DNA of 15,146 bases, taken from assembly GCA_025964635.1 (NCBI GenBank), contig JAOPYP010000201.1, forward strand, positions 1 to 15,146, given 5' to 3'. This stretch comes from Actinomycetes bacterium. Lineage in GTDB: Bacteria; Actinomycetota; Actinomycetes; Streptosporangiales; Streptosporangiaceae. Every line of letters starts with the position of its first letter. Position 1 is the first letter of the stretch. Positions 6,790 through 13,179 of the stretch are shown here, piece after piece. The position numbers and the translations under genes are program-made. The notes below the pieces were generated by a model. That model did no database searches, was not told the DNA's origin, and was given only the letters and a program-made list of their open reading frames with translations.

Positions 6790-8741
6790 GCAGACTGGCA
6801 GTGCTCCCGGCCCGTCACGCCATCCGCAGGGCTCAGCTCGATGGTGATGTGCTCCGCCGGGTCAGGAGGATCGGCTATTCAGTACTCGGACTGCAGTGGG
6901 CCGGGTTCCTTATCTGGAGCTCGATCCTGTACCGGCGCTTTTCGCTCACGCCGGACTTCGCGCAGTACCAGCAGGCCTGGTACCTGATCGCCCATGGCCA
7001 CCTGAATCCCTACGACACCATGGGGCGGTTCCTGTTCTGGCAGAACCACGCCGAATTCGTGATGTGGCCGTTGTCCTTGCTGTACTGGGTCTGGCCGCAC
7101 GGCATCACGCTGCTCTGGCTGCAGGACACGGCGGTGGTGGGGGCCGAGCTCGTGGCCTTCACGTGGCTGTGCGAGATAGCCCAGTCGCGCTTGCCGGGTC
7201 GCACCGGGGCCTGGCTGGCCGCATCGGGCTTCGTTGTGCTGGCCATCAACCCGTGGACCTGGTGGGCGGTCTCTTTCGACTTCCACGCGGAGTCACTGGC
7301 GGTGCTGTTCACCATCCTCCTGGCCCGGGATCTGGCCGCTCACCGGCGGCGGGCCTGGGTCTGGCTCGCCAGTGTCCTGCTGTGCGGGGACGTCGCGGGT
7401 ACGTACGTCGCTGGCCTGGGCCTCGGGCTCCTGATCGGCGACAAGCGCTCACGGCTGCACGGGGCCCTGATCATGGTCCTCGGGGTCGGCGCGGTGCTCT
7501 TCATTACCGTCATTCACGGCAATAAAGGGTCGGCGCACGGGCTCCAGGCCTACTCCTACCTGGCCACGGGAGTGGCCAGGTCGAAGGCTCGCCTGAGCCT
7601 GGGTGCCCTGGTCCTGGGCGTGGCCAGCCATCCGCTCCGGGTCCTCGCGGCCTTGTGGGCCAAGCGCATCGACCTGTGGGCCAACCTGGCCCCGTCCGGC
7701 CTGCTGGGTATCGCGTTTCCCCTCCTGCTCCCCCTGATCGTGGTGGTCGAGCTCGCGAACTCCCTCTTCCACGGCGTCCTTTTCGCGGAGCCTCTCTTTC
7801 AGAGCCTGCCGGTTTACGTCGTGATGCCTGCCGCCTCGGCGGGCGTGCTGATCTGGATCGGCCGGCGGCATCAGCGGCTTGCTCTAGGCCTGGCCGCCGT
7901 GATCGTGGTGCAGGCCATCGCCTGGTCGGCGATCTGGGCACCCAGGACGCCTCACCAGTGGCTCCGGGTCCCAGCGTCGGCGGCCGCGGTCCTGGCCGGC
8001 GTCCAGGCGCGCATCCCGGATTCCGCGCTGGTGTTCGCGTCCCAGGGGGTGGTCGGACGCTTTTCCAGTCGGCTGGACGTGCGCCCGCTGCCGGCACCGC
8101 GGAATGTGCCGGTCCACGGCGAGACCTGGTTTGTCGTGGTCCCGGCCGAAGGCGTGGAGACGCAGAGCACAGGCGAGGCCATGACGGTCATCGGCCAGCT
8201 GGCTGACCGGATGCATGCCACGCTGGTGGCCCACGCCCAGGGCGTCTGGGCCTTCCGCTGGCGCCCGCCTCCGGGCGTCCGTTCCGTGACGATGCCGGAT
8301 GGCGTGACGCCCCTCCCCGCCTGGGCGAGCCCGGGAGTAGCGGGCCGCGAGGTCCTGGCCGGTTCCCCGGCCACCTGGCACGTGAGGTCCACCGGCAGCC
8401 GGGGTTACGTGGCTGCCGGGCTGGCCTGGCAGAGGCCGCCTGGCCGTTACCAGGCATCCGTGACCCTGTCCGCGAGCGGCCCGGTGAACGTCGAGATCTG
8501 GAACGACACGGGCAACGTGCTCCTGGCGCGCAAGAGCGTCCCGCCCACCCGCGGTATGGCTACCGTGACGCTGCCGGTGAGCGCGACCACCGCCTACCGT
8601 GGACGGGCCTACCCCGGCTGGGGCCCGTTCCGCGCCAGCTTCACCAACCCGCCCCCGGGCCAGCGGCTCGAGGTCCGGGTGTGGTCAGCCGGGCACGAGC
8701 AGGTCAGCGTGGTCAGTGCCGGGCTGCTCAGGGCGGGCTAG
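6786..8741 (+). CDS. DUF2079-like GT-C membrane protein with C-terminal beta-sandwich
   Basis: A 651-residue polytopic protein overlapping the preceding gene by 4 nt. After a basic N-terminus come a first membrane segment (about 30-50) and an outside loop with TPDFAQYQQAWYLIAHGHLN (Asp57) and WQNHAEFVMWPLSLLYW (His88). NPWTWWAVSFDFHAESLAV (about 156-173) follows. The DFHxES phrase, the H-containing loop and the spacing match the DUF2079 family, which belongs to the GT-C superfamily. Members commonly have a KED-like phrase after this segment as I recall it; here the position reads CGD (200-202), so activity may differ. Further membrane segments run to about 395. Residues 395-651 are soluble and strand-rich, with a lectin- or discoidin-like look (GPVNVEIWNDTGNVL), but no family is recognised. 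Third in the lipoprotein/GT-C operon; probably adds or handles sugar outside the membrane. Confidence 0.75.
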   Translation: MSRLAVLPARHAIRRAQLDGDVLRRVRRIGYSVLGLQWAGFLIWSSILYRRFSLTPDFAQYQQAWYLIAHGHLNPYDTMGRFLFWQNHAEFVMWPLSLLYWVWPHGITLLWLQDTAVVGAELVAFTWLCEIAQSRLPGRTGAWLAASGFVVLAINPWTWWAVSFDFHAESLAVLFTILLARDLAAHRRRAWVWLASVLLCGDVAGTYVAGLGLGLLIGDKRSRLHGALIMVLGVGAVLFITVIHGNKGSAHGLQAYSYLATGVARSKARLSLGALVLGVASHPLRVLAALWAKRIDLWANLAPSGLLGIAFPLLLPLIVVVELANSLFHGVLFAEPLFQSLPVYVVMPAASAGVLIWIGRRHQRLALGLAAVIVVQAIAWSAIWAPRTPHQWLRVPASAAAVLAGVQARIPDSALVFASQGVVGRFSSRLDVRPLPAPRNVPVHGETWFVVVPAEGVETQSTGEAMTVIGQLADRMHATLVAHAQGVWAFRWRPPPGVRSVTMPDGVTPLPAWASPGVAGREVLAGSPATWHVRSTGSRGYVAAGLAWQRPPGRYQASVTLSASGPVNVEIWNDTGNVLLARKSVPPTRGMATVTLPVSATTAYRGRAYPGWGPFRASFTNPPPGQRLEVRVWSAGHEQVSVVSAGLLRAG

Positions 8742-8747
8742 GGCGGT

Positions 8748-10169
8748 CTACGGGGCGAGGTCGTCCAGCACGTCCCCGATGCGGTCCAGCGCCGCCGCGA
8801 TCCAGGGCAGCGTCACCGGGTCATCCGACCGCAGGGCCCGCTCCCGCTGCTCGTCGGTGTCGCCGTACAGCATCGCGGTAGCCACTCGTGTCCGCAGGGC
8901 GGCCGGCTCCTCACCGAAGACGCTGGCGGGCAGCACGCCCATGCCGTAGATGTGCAGCAGATGGGTGGCCAGGTCGGCGCCATTGCCGATGCCGCGCGTG
9001 GTGCGCAGGTGCTCCCGCCATGGCTCGAAGTCCGGGTACAGGTAGAACGCGGCCTGCGGCGCGGGCACGAGCAGCCCGGCCACGGCGAACCGGTCGGCTA
9101 CCGCCGCGGCTACCTCCGCGTGCAGGGCCCGGCTGCGGGCCACCCGCTCGGTGAGCTCGGCGGGCTCGTCGAAGGCGAGCGCCGCGGCGTGCTGGATGGG
9201 CATCGACGGGGCGGACCAGATCTCGCTGCCGATTCCGACCAGCCGGTCGCGCAGGGCCAGCCCGATCCCGCTGTCGGGCAGCCGGGCCACGCCGATCCGC
9301 CAGCCGCCCAGGGCCAGGCTCTTGCTGAGCGCGGTGGTGACCACTGTCCGCTCGGGAGCGAACAGCACCGGGCTGGCGAAGGCCTGGTCCGGGTCGTGCA
9401 CCAGGTCCCGGTAGATCTCGTCGGCGATGATGATCAGGTCGTGCTCGGCCGCCACCTGGCACAGCGCGTGCACGCTGGCCGGGCGGGCCAGCCTGCCGGT
9501 CGGGTTGTCCGGAAGCGTCAGCACCACGGCGCCGATCCGCCGGCCCGCCTGATGCGCCGCGGTCACCGTGGCCGCCAGGCCCTCGGCGTCGCAGACGCCC
9601 CCCTCGCCCGGCGGCACCGGCACGAAGTGCGCGTGCACCCCGAGCATGCTGGCCTGCGCGGCGTAGCTGACCCAGCTGGGCTGCGGCACGGCGACGTCCG
9701 CGCCGATGGCCATCAGCAGCCCGAACAGCAGCGCCTTGCTGCCCGGCCCGCAGACCACGCTGGCCGGCCCGGTAGGCGTGCCGCGGCGGGTCCAGTACCC
9801 GGCCGCGGCCTCACGCAGCTCGGGCAGGCCGGCGACCGGGCCGTAGGTGTTGCCCGCGCTCGCCTCGGCCAGCGCCTTGATGAGCAGGGGATGAGCCGGC
9901 AGCCCGGCCTCGCCGAACGCGAGCGGCAGCACGGTCTCGCCGGCCCGCCGCTTCCGGGCCAGGGTCTCGTTCGCGGCGAGGGTCGCGGACACCGGAATGG
10001 GCGCCAGGGTCAGCCGGGCTGGGGCCGCCGGGCTGGGGAACGGGGCTACCGGAGCGGAGACGAGAGCAGCCGGCGCGGTGGTCACCTTAGGCCTGGCAGG
10101 CGGCGCCGCGAGAGCGCTGGCGGGTGTGGCGGGCAGGGCAGATGGCATGGCTGAGCCAGCCATGGACAT
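8748..10169 (-). CDS. PLP-dependent aminotransferase, class I/II fold
   Basis: A 473-residue fold-type I aminotransferase. Visible motifs are NTYGPVAGLPELREA (107-121), the substrate-proximal DNPTG (221-225), ADEIYRDL (249-256) with Asp250, and the PLP-lysine motif SKSLALGGWRIG with Lys283. The family exchanges amino groups between an amino acid and a 2-oxo acid; which substrate is used cannot be told. The first 57 or so residues are an Ala/Pro-rich low-complexity extension before the usual family N-terminus (SATLAANETLARKRRAGE). The start at 10169 is chosen because AGGAG lies 9 nt upstream (10179-10183 on the plus strand). ATGs 2 and 7 codons later are alternatives. The gene faces the LysR regulator across a shared 180-bp region, so control by that regulator is likely. 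Its 3' end lies 6 bp from the convergent DUF2079-like gene. Confidence 0.88.
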   Translation of the reverse strand: MSMAGSAMPSALPATPASALAAPPARPKVTTAPAALVSAPVAPFPSPAAPARLTLAPIPVSATLAANETLARKRRAGETVLPLAFGEAGLPAHPLLIKALAEASAGNTYGPVAGLPELREAAAGYWTRRGTPTGPASVVCGPGSKALLFGLLMAIGADVAVPQPSWVSYAAQASMLGVHAHFVPVPPGEGGVCDAEGLAATVTAAHQAGRRIGAVVLTLPDNPTGRLARPASVHALCQVAAEHDLIIIADEIYRDLVHDPDQAFASPVLFAPERTVVTTALSKSLALGGWRIGVARLPDSGIGLALRDRLVGIGSEIWSAPSMPIQHAAALAFDEPAELTERVARSRALHAEVAAAVADRFAVAGLLVPAPQAAFYLYPDFEPWREHLRTTRGIGNGADLATHLLHIYGMGVLPASVFGEEPAALRTRVATAMLYGDTDEQRERALRSDDPVTLPWIAAALDRIGDVLDDLAP

Positions 10170-10349
10170 GGCTCTCGACTCCTAGGCTGGGGAATGGGCG
10201 CCTATTCGGGGGCATGAGGCGCCGCACTGCGCCACAAAGTGGGCCGCGATGGGTCAGGCCTTCCGAACGACCCTGACCTCTGACCAGCATGACCGCAGTT
10301 ATGCATTAGCACAAGCTTCTATATCTGTTGTTGAGGGTAAGTTGAACTT
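10170..10349. promoter_or_regulatory. Divergent control region of aminotransferase and LysR genes
   Basis: The 180-bp gap holds several possible control elements. For the aminotransferase (minus strand), TTCAAC (10341-10346) and TATAGA (10318-10323) form a -35/-10 pair with a 17-bp spacer, which would give a leader of about 140 nt. An inverted repeat GGTCAGG/CCTGACC (10252-10258 and 10272-10278) lies in that leader. TGACC recurs at 10274, 10281 and 10290. No confident plus-strand promoter for the LysR gene was found. The region is AT-richer around 10295-10350. Confidence 0.45.
10339..10349. promoter_or_regulatory. Palindrome overlapping the LysR start and aminotransferase -35
   Basis: AAGTT-G-AACTT is a perfect 11-bp inverted repeat immediately before the ATG of the LysR gene, between its GAGGG ribosome binding site (10333-10337) and the start codon. 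The same bases contain the proposed -35 of the divergent aminotransferase gene. That is a good place for an operator controlling both genes. LysR boxes usually show a T-N11-A pattern and lie further upstream, so the assignment is tentative. Confidence 0.4.
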
Positions 10350-11324
10350 ATGCTGGATTTGCATCGGCTGCGGTTGCTGAAGGAATTCGCCGGCCGGGGA
10401 ACCATCGCCGCCACGGCGGCCGCCCTCGGCTACACCCCGTCCGCGGTGTCCCAGCAACTGGCCGCCCTGGAACGTGAGGCGGGGGTGATCCTGCTCGACC
10501 GGACCGCGCGGTCCGCCGAGCTCACCGACGCGGGAGTCCGGCTCGCCGGACACGCCGAACGGATCCTGGCCCAGGTGGAAGAGGCCGAGGCGGACCTGTC
10601 CGCGCAGGAGCGCGAGCCCGCCGGCCGGGTGTCGGTGGCCGCGTTCCCCACCGCCGCGGCGGCCTTCGCGCCCGCCCTGGCCCGCAGCCTGCGGGCCCAC
10701 CCGCGGCTGACCCTGCTGCTCCGGCAGACCCAGCGGGACGAGGGACTGAGCTCGGTCCGCTGGGGGGAAGTCGAGGTGGCCCTGGTCGATGACTGGACCG
10801 GCCATCTCCCCAGCACCGGGGCGGGCGTGCTGCAGTTCTACCCGCTGGTGCGCGACCCGCTGGTCCTGGTCGTGCCGCGCGGGCACCCGCTCGCGGACCC
10901 GGACGAGCCGGTGGACCTGCGCCGGCTCAGCGAGACCAGCCGGTGGATGGCCGCCCCCGCGGGCGAGCCGTCCCGCGTGGCCGTGGACCGGCTGCTCGCG
11001 ACCGCGGGTGGCGCGCCCGCCATGCCGTGGGAGTTCGAGGGTCTGGGCACCATCCTGTCGCTGGTGTCCCGGGGTATCGGGGTGGCCGCCGTGCCGCGCC
11101 TGGCCCTGGCCGCGGGTGAGGGCCGGGTCGTGGTGCGCGACCTGCCCGGCTCGGACGCGGCCCGCGACGTGTACGCGGTCGCGCGGACGGCCAGTGTCCG
11201 CCGCCCCTCGGTGGCGGTCATCCTGGCCGCCCTGCACGACGGCGCCAAGCACCTCTTTACCCGCAGCGCCCAGCCCCGCAGCCGTCCCTCTGGTCCTCCG
11301 GCCGACCCGGGGCAGCCTGAGTAG
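10350..11324 (+). CDS. LysR-family transcriptional regulator
   Basis: A 324-residue regulator. The N-terminal winged helix-turn-helix (about 1-62) has the family pattern HRLRLLKEFAGRGTIAATAA, then ALGYTPSAVSQQLAALE and the wing LLDRTARSAELTDAG. A linker helix follows (about 63-90). The effector-binding domain (about 92-300) contains the usual VEVALVDDW and VSRGIGVAAVPRLAL phrases. LysR proteins typically bind as tetramers and respond to a small molecule linked to the gene they control. Divergence from the aminotransferase suggests a substrate or product of that enzyme as effector, which is inference. The ATG at 10350 has GAGGG 12 nt upstream, a rather long spacing. The last 25 residues are a Pro/Ser/Arg-rich tail outside the domain. 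The gene converges with the secreted-protein gene after 33 bp. Confidence 0.9.
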   Translation: MLDLHRLRLLKEFAGRGTIAATAAALGYTPSAVSQQLAALEREAGVILLDRTARSAELTDAGVRLAGHAERILAQVEEAEADLSAQEREPAGRVSVAAFPTAAAAFAPALARSLRAHPRLTLLLRQTQRDEGLSSVRWGEVEVALVDDWTGHLPSTGAGVLQFYPLVRDPLVLVVPRGHPLADPDEPVDLRRLSETSRWMAAPAGEPSRVAVDRLLATAGGAPAMPWEFEGLGTILSLVSRGIGVAAVPRLALAAGEGRVVVRDLPGSDAARDVYAVARTASVRRPSVAVILAALHDGAKHLFTRSAQPRSRPSGPPADPGQPE

Positions 11325-11347
11325 CGAGCGGCTTGCTGGCCGACTCG
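11325..11347. terminator. Possible terminator between convergent genes
   Basis: CGAGCGGC (11325-11332) pairs with GCCGACTCG (11339-11347), leaving one bulged A and a 6-nt loop. It fills most of the 33-bp gap between the LysR gene and the convergent secreted-protein gene, and could stop transcripts from either side. There is no T-run. Confidence 0.4.
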
Positions 11348-11357
11348 GTCAGGTCGC

Positions 11358-12527
11358 CTACCGCGCCGGGACAGTGGCGAGGTAGGTGTGCGGTGCCGGG
11401 GAACTCTTCGGGACGAACAGCCCCATGATGTGGTTGCGCCACACGGTGTTCCCGGTGACGGCGGTGCACGGGCACAGCGCGCTCGCGCCGACGTTGACCG
11501 GATACCAGCGCGCCCGGCCAAAGGACCGGCCCCGCCTCGGGATGAATACCAGCGACGGGGAGTGGCCGTTGCTCACCGCCACGAGGTTGAACCCACCCCG
11601 GGCGGCGGTGATCCCGTCGAAGTGGGTAAACACGGCAGGCCGGTTCTTGTAAGTGTAGAAAGCCGGCCGGCCGAAGGTGCCGGTCCGCTCGTTGTAATTG
11701 ATCAGGAATCCGCGCTGACCGCCGCGGGCTGAGGATCCGCCGGCCAGCGTATAGCGCGGGCTCCCCGGGCCGCCGTCCTGCCAGATGCCATAGAAGGTGC
11801 TCTTCGTGGACAGGCTGCCGTGCATGCGCAGCAGCGTCCACTGGCGCCTGGTCATGTTGTAGATGAACGCGTTGCCCGAGACAACGCCGCCGCGCACCGT
11901 CGGGTTCAGGTCGTAGTTGCCCACCACCAGGTTGCCCATAGTGCTGTGCGGGATGGTGTCCATGACGAAGCACTTGCGCCGGGACCGCGGGCAGGCCCGG
12001 ACGTGCCCGGTGACATGCCGGCCGTACGCGGGCACATCGATGGACGTCCAGGCGCCGCCGCGCCCGCTGACCGGCCCGAGGTAGATCATGCCCTGGTTGC
12101 GCACGCCCTGGGGCGCGGCCGACGACAGGTAGCTGCCGACCGCCCGGACCTGCCCGCGCGGGATCGCCCGGGGGTTGAACAGGTGCGTATTAGGGCCGTA
12201 GAACGTGGCCGAGGTGACCTTGCGGAAGGCCGGCCTCAGCACCGAGACCGCGGCTCCCGCCGCCGTCGCGAGGTGGCCGCGGAAAAGGATCGCCGACGAG
12301 CCGCCATTGGCGGCGAGCAAGCCGGTCAGCACCACGCTGCCGCCCCCCGCACCCCGGACGCCAGTGACCGTGTCCCCGGACCGCAGGATCGAGGTGATGC
12401 CGGGGTGGATACCGCTCCGCGAATGGGTGGCCCCGGCCGGGCTGGCCAGAGCCGGTGCGGCAGCCATCATGACGAGCGCTGCCGCAGCTCCGCCCGATAG
12501 GACCGGAATAGCCCGCGCCATCTTCAT
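11358..12527 (-). CDS. Secreted protein of unknown function with repeated aromatic strands
   Basis: A 389-residue exported protein. The signal peptide is MKMAR, a hydrophobic core, then a probable cleavage after ALA (26-28). The mature part has four Cys residues, two in a CPRSRRKC phrase and two in a CPC phrase. Repeated strand-like units such as NAFIYNMTRRQWTLL, GFLINYNERTGTFGRP and LVFIPRRGRSFGRARWYPV recur roughly every 50-70 residues, with YGIWQDGG and THFDGI phrases between. The pattern suggests a beta-propeller or HAF-repeat-like fold, but no family is recognised. There is no membrane anchor or lipobox, so it is probably released. The start at 12527 is chosen over an upstream in-frame ATG (12593) because AGGGGGCG sits just before it (12531-12538, plus strand) and it begins exactly at the signal peptide. 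It converges with the LysR gene. Confidence 0.78.
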   Translation of the reverse strand: MKMARAIPVLSGGAAAALVMMAAAPALASPAGATHSRSGIHPGITSILRSGDTVTGVRGAGGGSVVLTGLLAANGGSSAILFRGHLATAAGAAVSVLRPAFRKVTSATFYGPNTHLFNPRAIPRGQVRAVGSYLSSAAPQGVRNQGMIYLGPVSGRGGAWTSIDVPAYGRHVTGHVRACPRSRRKCFVMDTIPHSTMGNLVVGNYDLNPTVRGGVVSGNAFIYNMTRRQWTLLRMHGSLSTKSTFYGIWQDGGPGSPRYTLAGGSSARGGQRGFLINYNERTGTFGRPAFYTYKNRPAVFTHFDGITAARGGFNLVAVSNGHSPSLVFIPRRGRSFGRARWYPVNVGASALCPCTAVTGNTVWRNHIMGLFVPKSSPAPHTYLATVPAR

Positions 12528-12663
12528 ATTCGCCCCCTGTGAGGATTCTGACTGGAAGCAATAAGCCTCTGCTGGGCTAAGGTAGCGGAGCAATTAGCTG
12601 CGAGTAAGCCAGGGGTCACATTGCCCGACGGTGTCACTATGTGGCGCGAGCCAGGCTGGAAAG
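12528..12663 (-). promoter_or_regulatory. Upstream region of the secreted-protein gene
   Basis: This 136-bp non-coding stretch lies upstream of the minus-strand secreted-protein gene. On the minus strand TACCTT (plus-strand 12579-12584) could be a -10 element about 50 nt before the start codon; the -35 match is poor. No ribosome binding site for the upstream ATG at 12593 was seen. Confidence 0.3.
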
Positions 12664-12816
12664 CTAATTCGGAACCGAAGAGTATCCAATTCCGATATTG
12701 CGGTTTAATCCGGCGGACACGTCGGTGAACACCCCGAGGTGCCCGTTCGAGCCGTCGAAGGTGCCGTTGCGACTCCAACCGCCCCGAATGCGGGGGTAGT
12801 GCGGAATCCCCGCCAT
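12664..12816 (-). CDS. Possible 50-residue ORF downstream of the GntR gene
   Basis: An ORF of 50 codons begins 10 nt after the GntR stop codon on the same strand, preceded by AGAGG with only 2 nt of spacing. Its first two-thirds have strong third-position GC bias and a protein-like composition (GGWSRNGTFDGSNGHLGVFT), unlike the Arg/Pro-rich shadow frames elsewhere. The last 15 codons drop in GC and include one TTA. It may be a real short gene co-transcribed with the regulator, or the remnant of a longer secreted protein. No function can be proposed. The same reading frame extends upstream through the GntR gene, but that part overlaps real coding sequence. Confidence 0.35.
   Translation of the reverse strand: MAGIPHYPRIRGGWSRNGTFDGSNGHLGVFTDVSAGLNRNIGIGYSSVPN
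12668..12679. repeat. Short inverted repeat TTCGG-AA-CCGAA
   Basis: A 12-bp palindrome-like sequence with 5-bp arms at 12668-12672 and 12675-12679. It is close to the end of the 50-codon ORF and about 140 bp upstream of the secreted-protein start. It could be an operator or a weak hairpin; short repeats of this size also occur by chance. Confidence 0.25.
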
Positions 12817-12826
12817 TACCTCTGGT

Positions 12827-13054
12827 TTATCGCCGTTCGGCGACGAAGACGCCCCAGCGTGGCCGGGATACGACCAGTCCTTCATCCATCAGGACCTGGA
12901 CGGCGCGGCGGGCTGTGGTCCGCGAGATCCGGTAGGTCTCCGCCAGTCGGTCCAGGCTTGGCACTTGCTCGCCGGGCAGAAGCTCGCCGTTGGCGATCTT
13001 CTCGCGCAGTTCCGCCGCGACGCGCAAATAGGGCGGCACCAGCTCTCTGGCCAC
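12827..13054 (-). CDS. Minimal GntR-family DNA-binding protein
   Basis: A 75-residue protein that is almost entirely a GntR winged helix-turn-helix. It shows the family phrases LREKIANGELLPGEQVPSLD, LAETYRISRTTARRAVQVL and DEGLVVSRPRWGVFV. Ordinary GntR regulators carry a 100-200 residue effector domain after this; here the gene stops just after the wing. Free-standing short GntR proteins are common in filamentous actinomycetes. The start is a GTG at 13054 with no ribosome binding site. A TACGTT -10-like hexamer (plus-strand 13061-13066) ends exactly 6 nt before it, which fits a leaderless transcript. It is divergent from the methyltransferase gene across 125 bp, so control of that gene, of itself, or both is a reasonable inference. 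Confidence 0.85.
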   Translation of the reverse strand: MARELVPPYLRVAAELREKIANGELLPGEQVPSLDRLAETYRISRTTARRAVQVLMDEGLVVSRPRWGVFVAERR

Positions 13055-13060
13055 AAGATC

Positions 13061-13066
13061 AACGTA
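13061..13066 (-). promoter_or_regulatory. -10-like element for leaderless GntR transcript
   Basis: Read on the minus strand the bases are TACGTT, matching the TAnnnT core of actinomycete -10 elements. Six bases separate it from the GTG start, so transcription would begin at the first base of the start codon. The -35 region has no good match. Confidence 0.4.
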
Positions 13067-13080
13067 CCCAGCAGGCCGTG

Positions 13081-13150
13081 GACCTGCGGCTGTACTAGTC
13101 TGTGCTGTGCTGTGTTAGGTTAGTAGCGATAGATGGAGCTGACCTGCGGC
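13081..13150. repeat. Direct repeats in the GntR/methyltransferase divergent region
   Basis: The 10-mer GACCTGCGGC occurs at 13081-13090 and again at 13141-13150, exactly 60 bp apart. Between them lie three tandem copies of CTGTG (13100-13114) and the palindrome ACTAGT (about 13094-13099). The whole set sits between the two divergent genes and may hold operator sites for the GntR protein. An exact 10-bp repeat within 125 bp is unlikely but not impossible by chance in GC-rich DNA. Confidence 0.45.
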
Positions 13151-13179
13151 CCGGCACGCCAGCGTACGGAGGAGCAACT

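Noticed and set aside
8952..10154. 400-codon plus-strand frame opposite the aminotransferase
   Set aside because: The minus strand encodes all PLP-enzyme motifs; the plus-strand frame is Gln/Arg/Gly-rich without a ribosome binding site.
10299..11252. 317-codon minus-strand frame opposite the LysR gene
   Set aside because: The LysR reading frame is clearly coding; the antisense frame has Gly/Arg/Gln-rich composition.
13100..13114. CTGTG triplet as the beginning of a CRISPR or satellite array
   Set aside because: Only three 5-bp units, with no spacers and no further copies; treated as part of a control region.
13102..13179. Earlier ATG-type start for the methyltransferase
   Set aside because: It would translate the promoter region; GGAGGAG and the family N-terminus both point to 13180.
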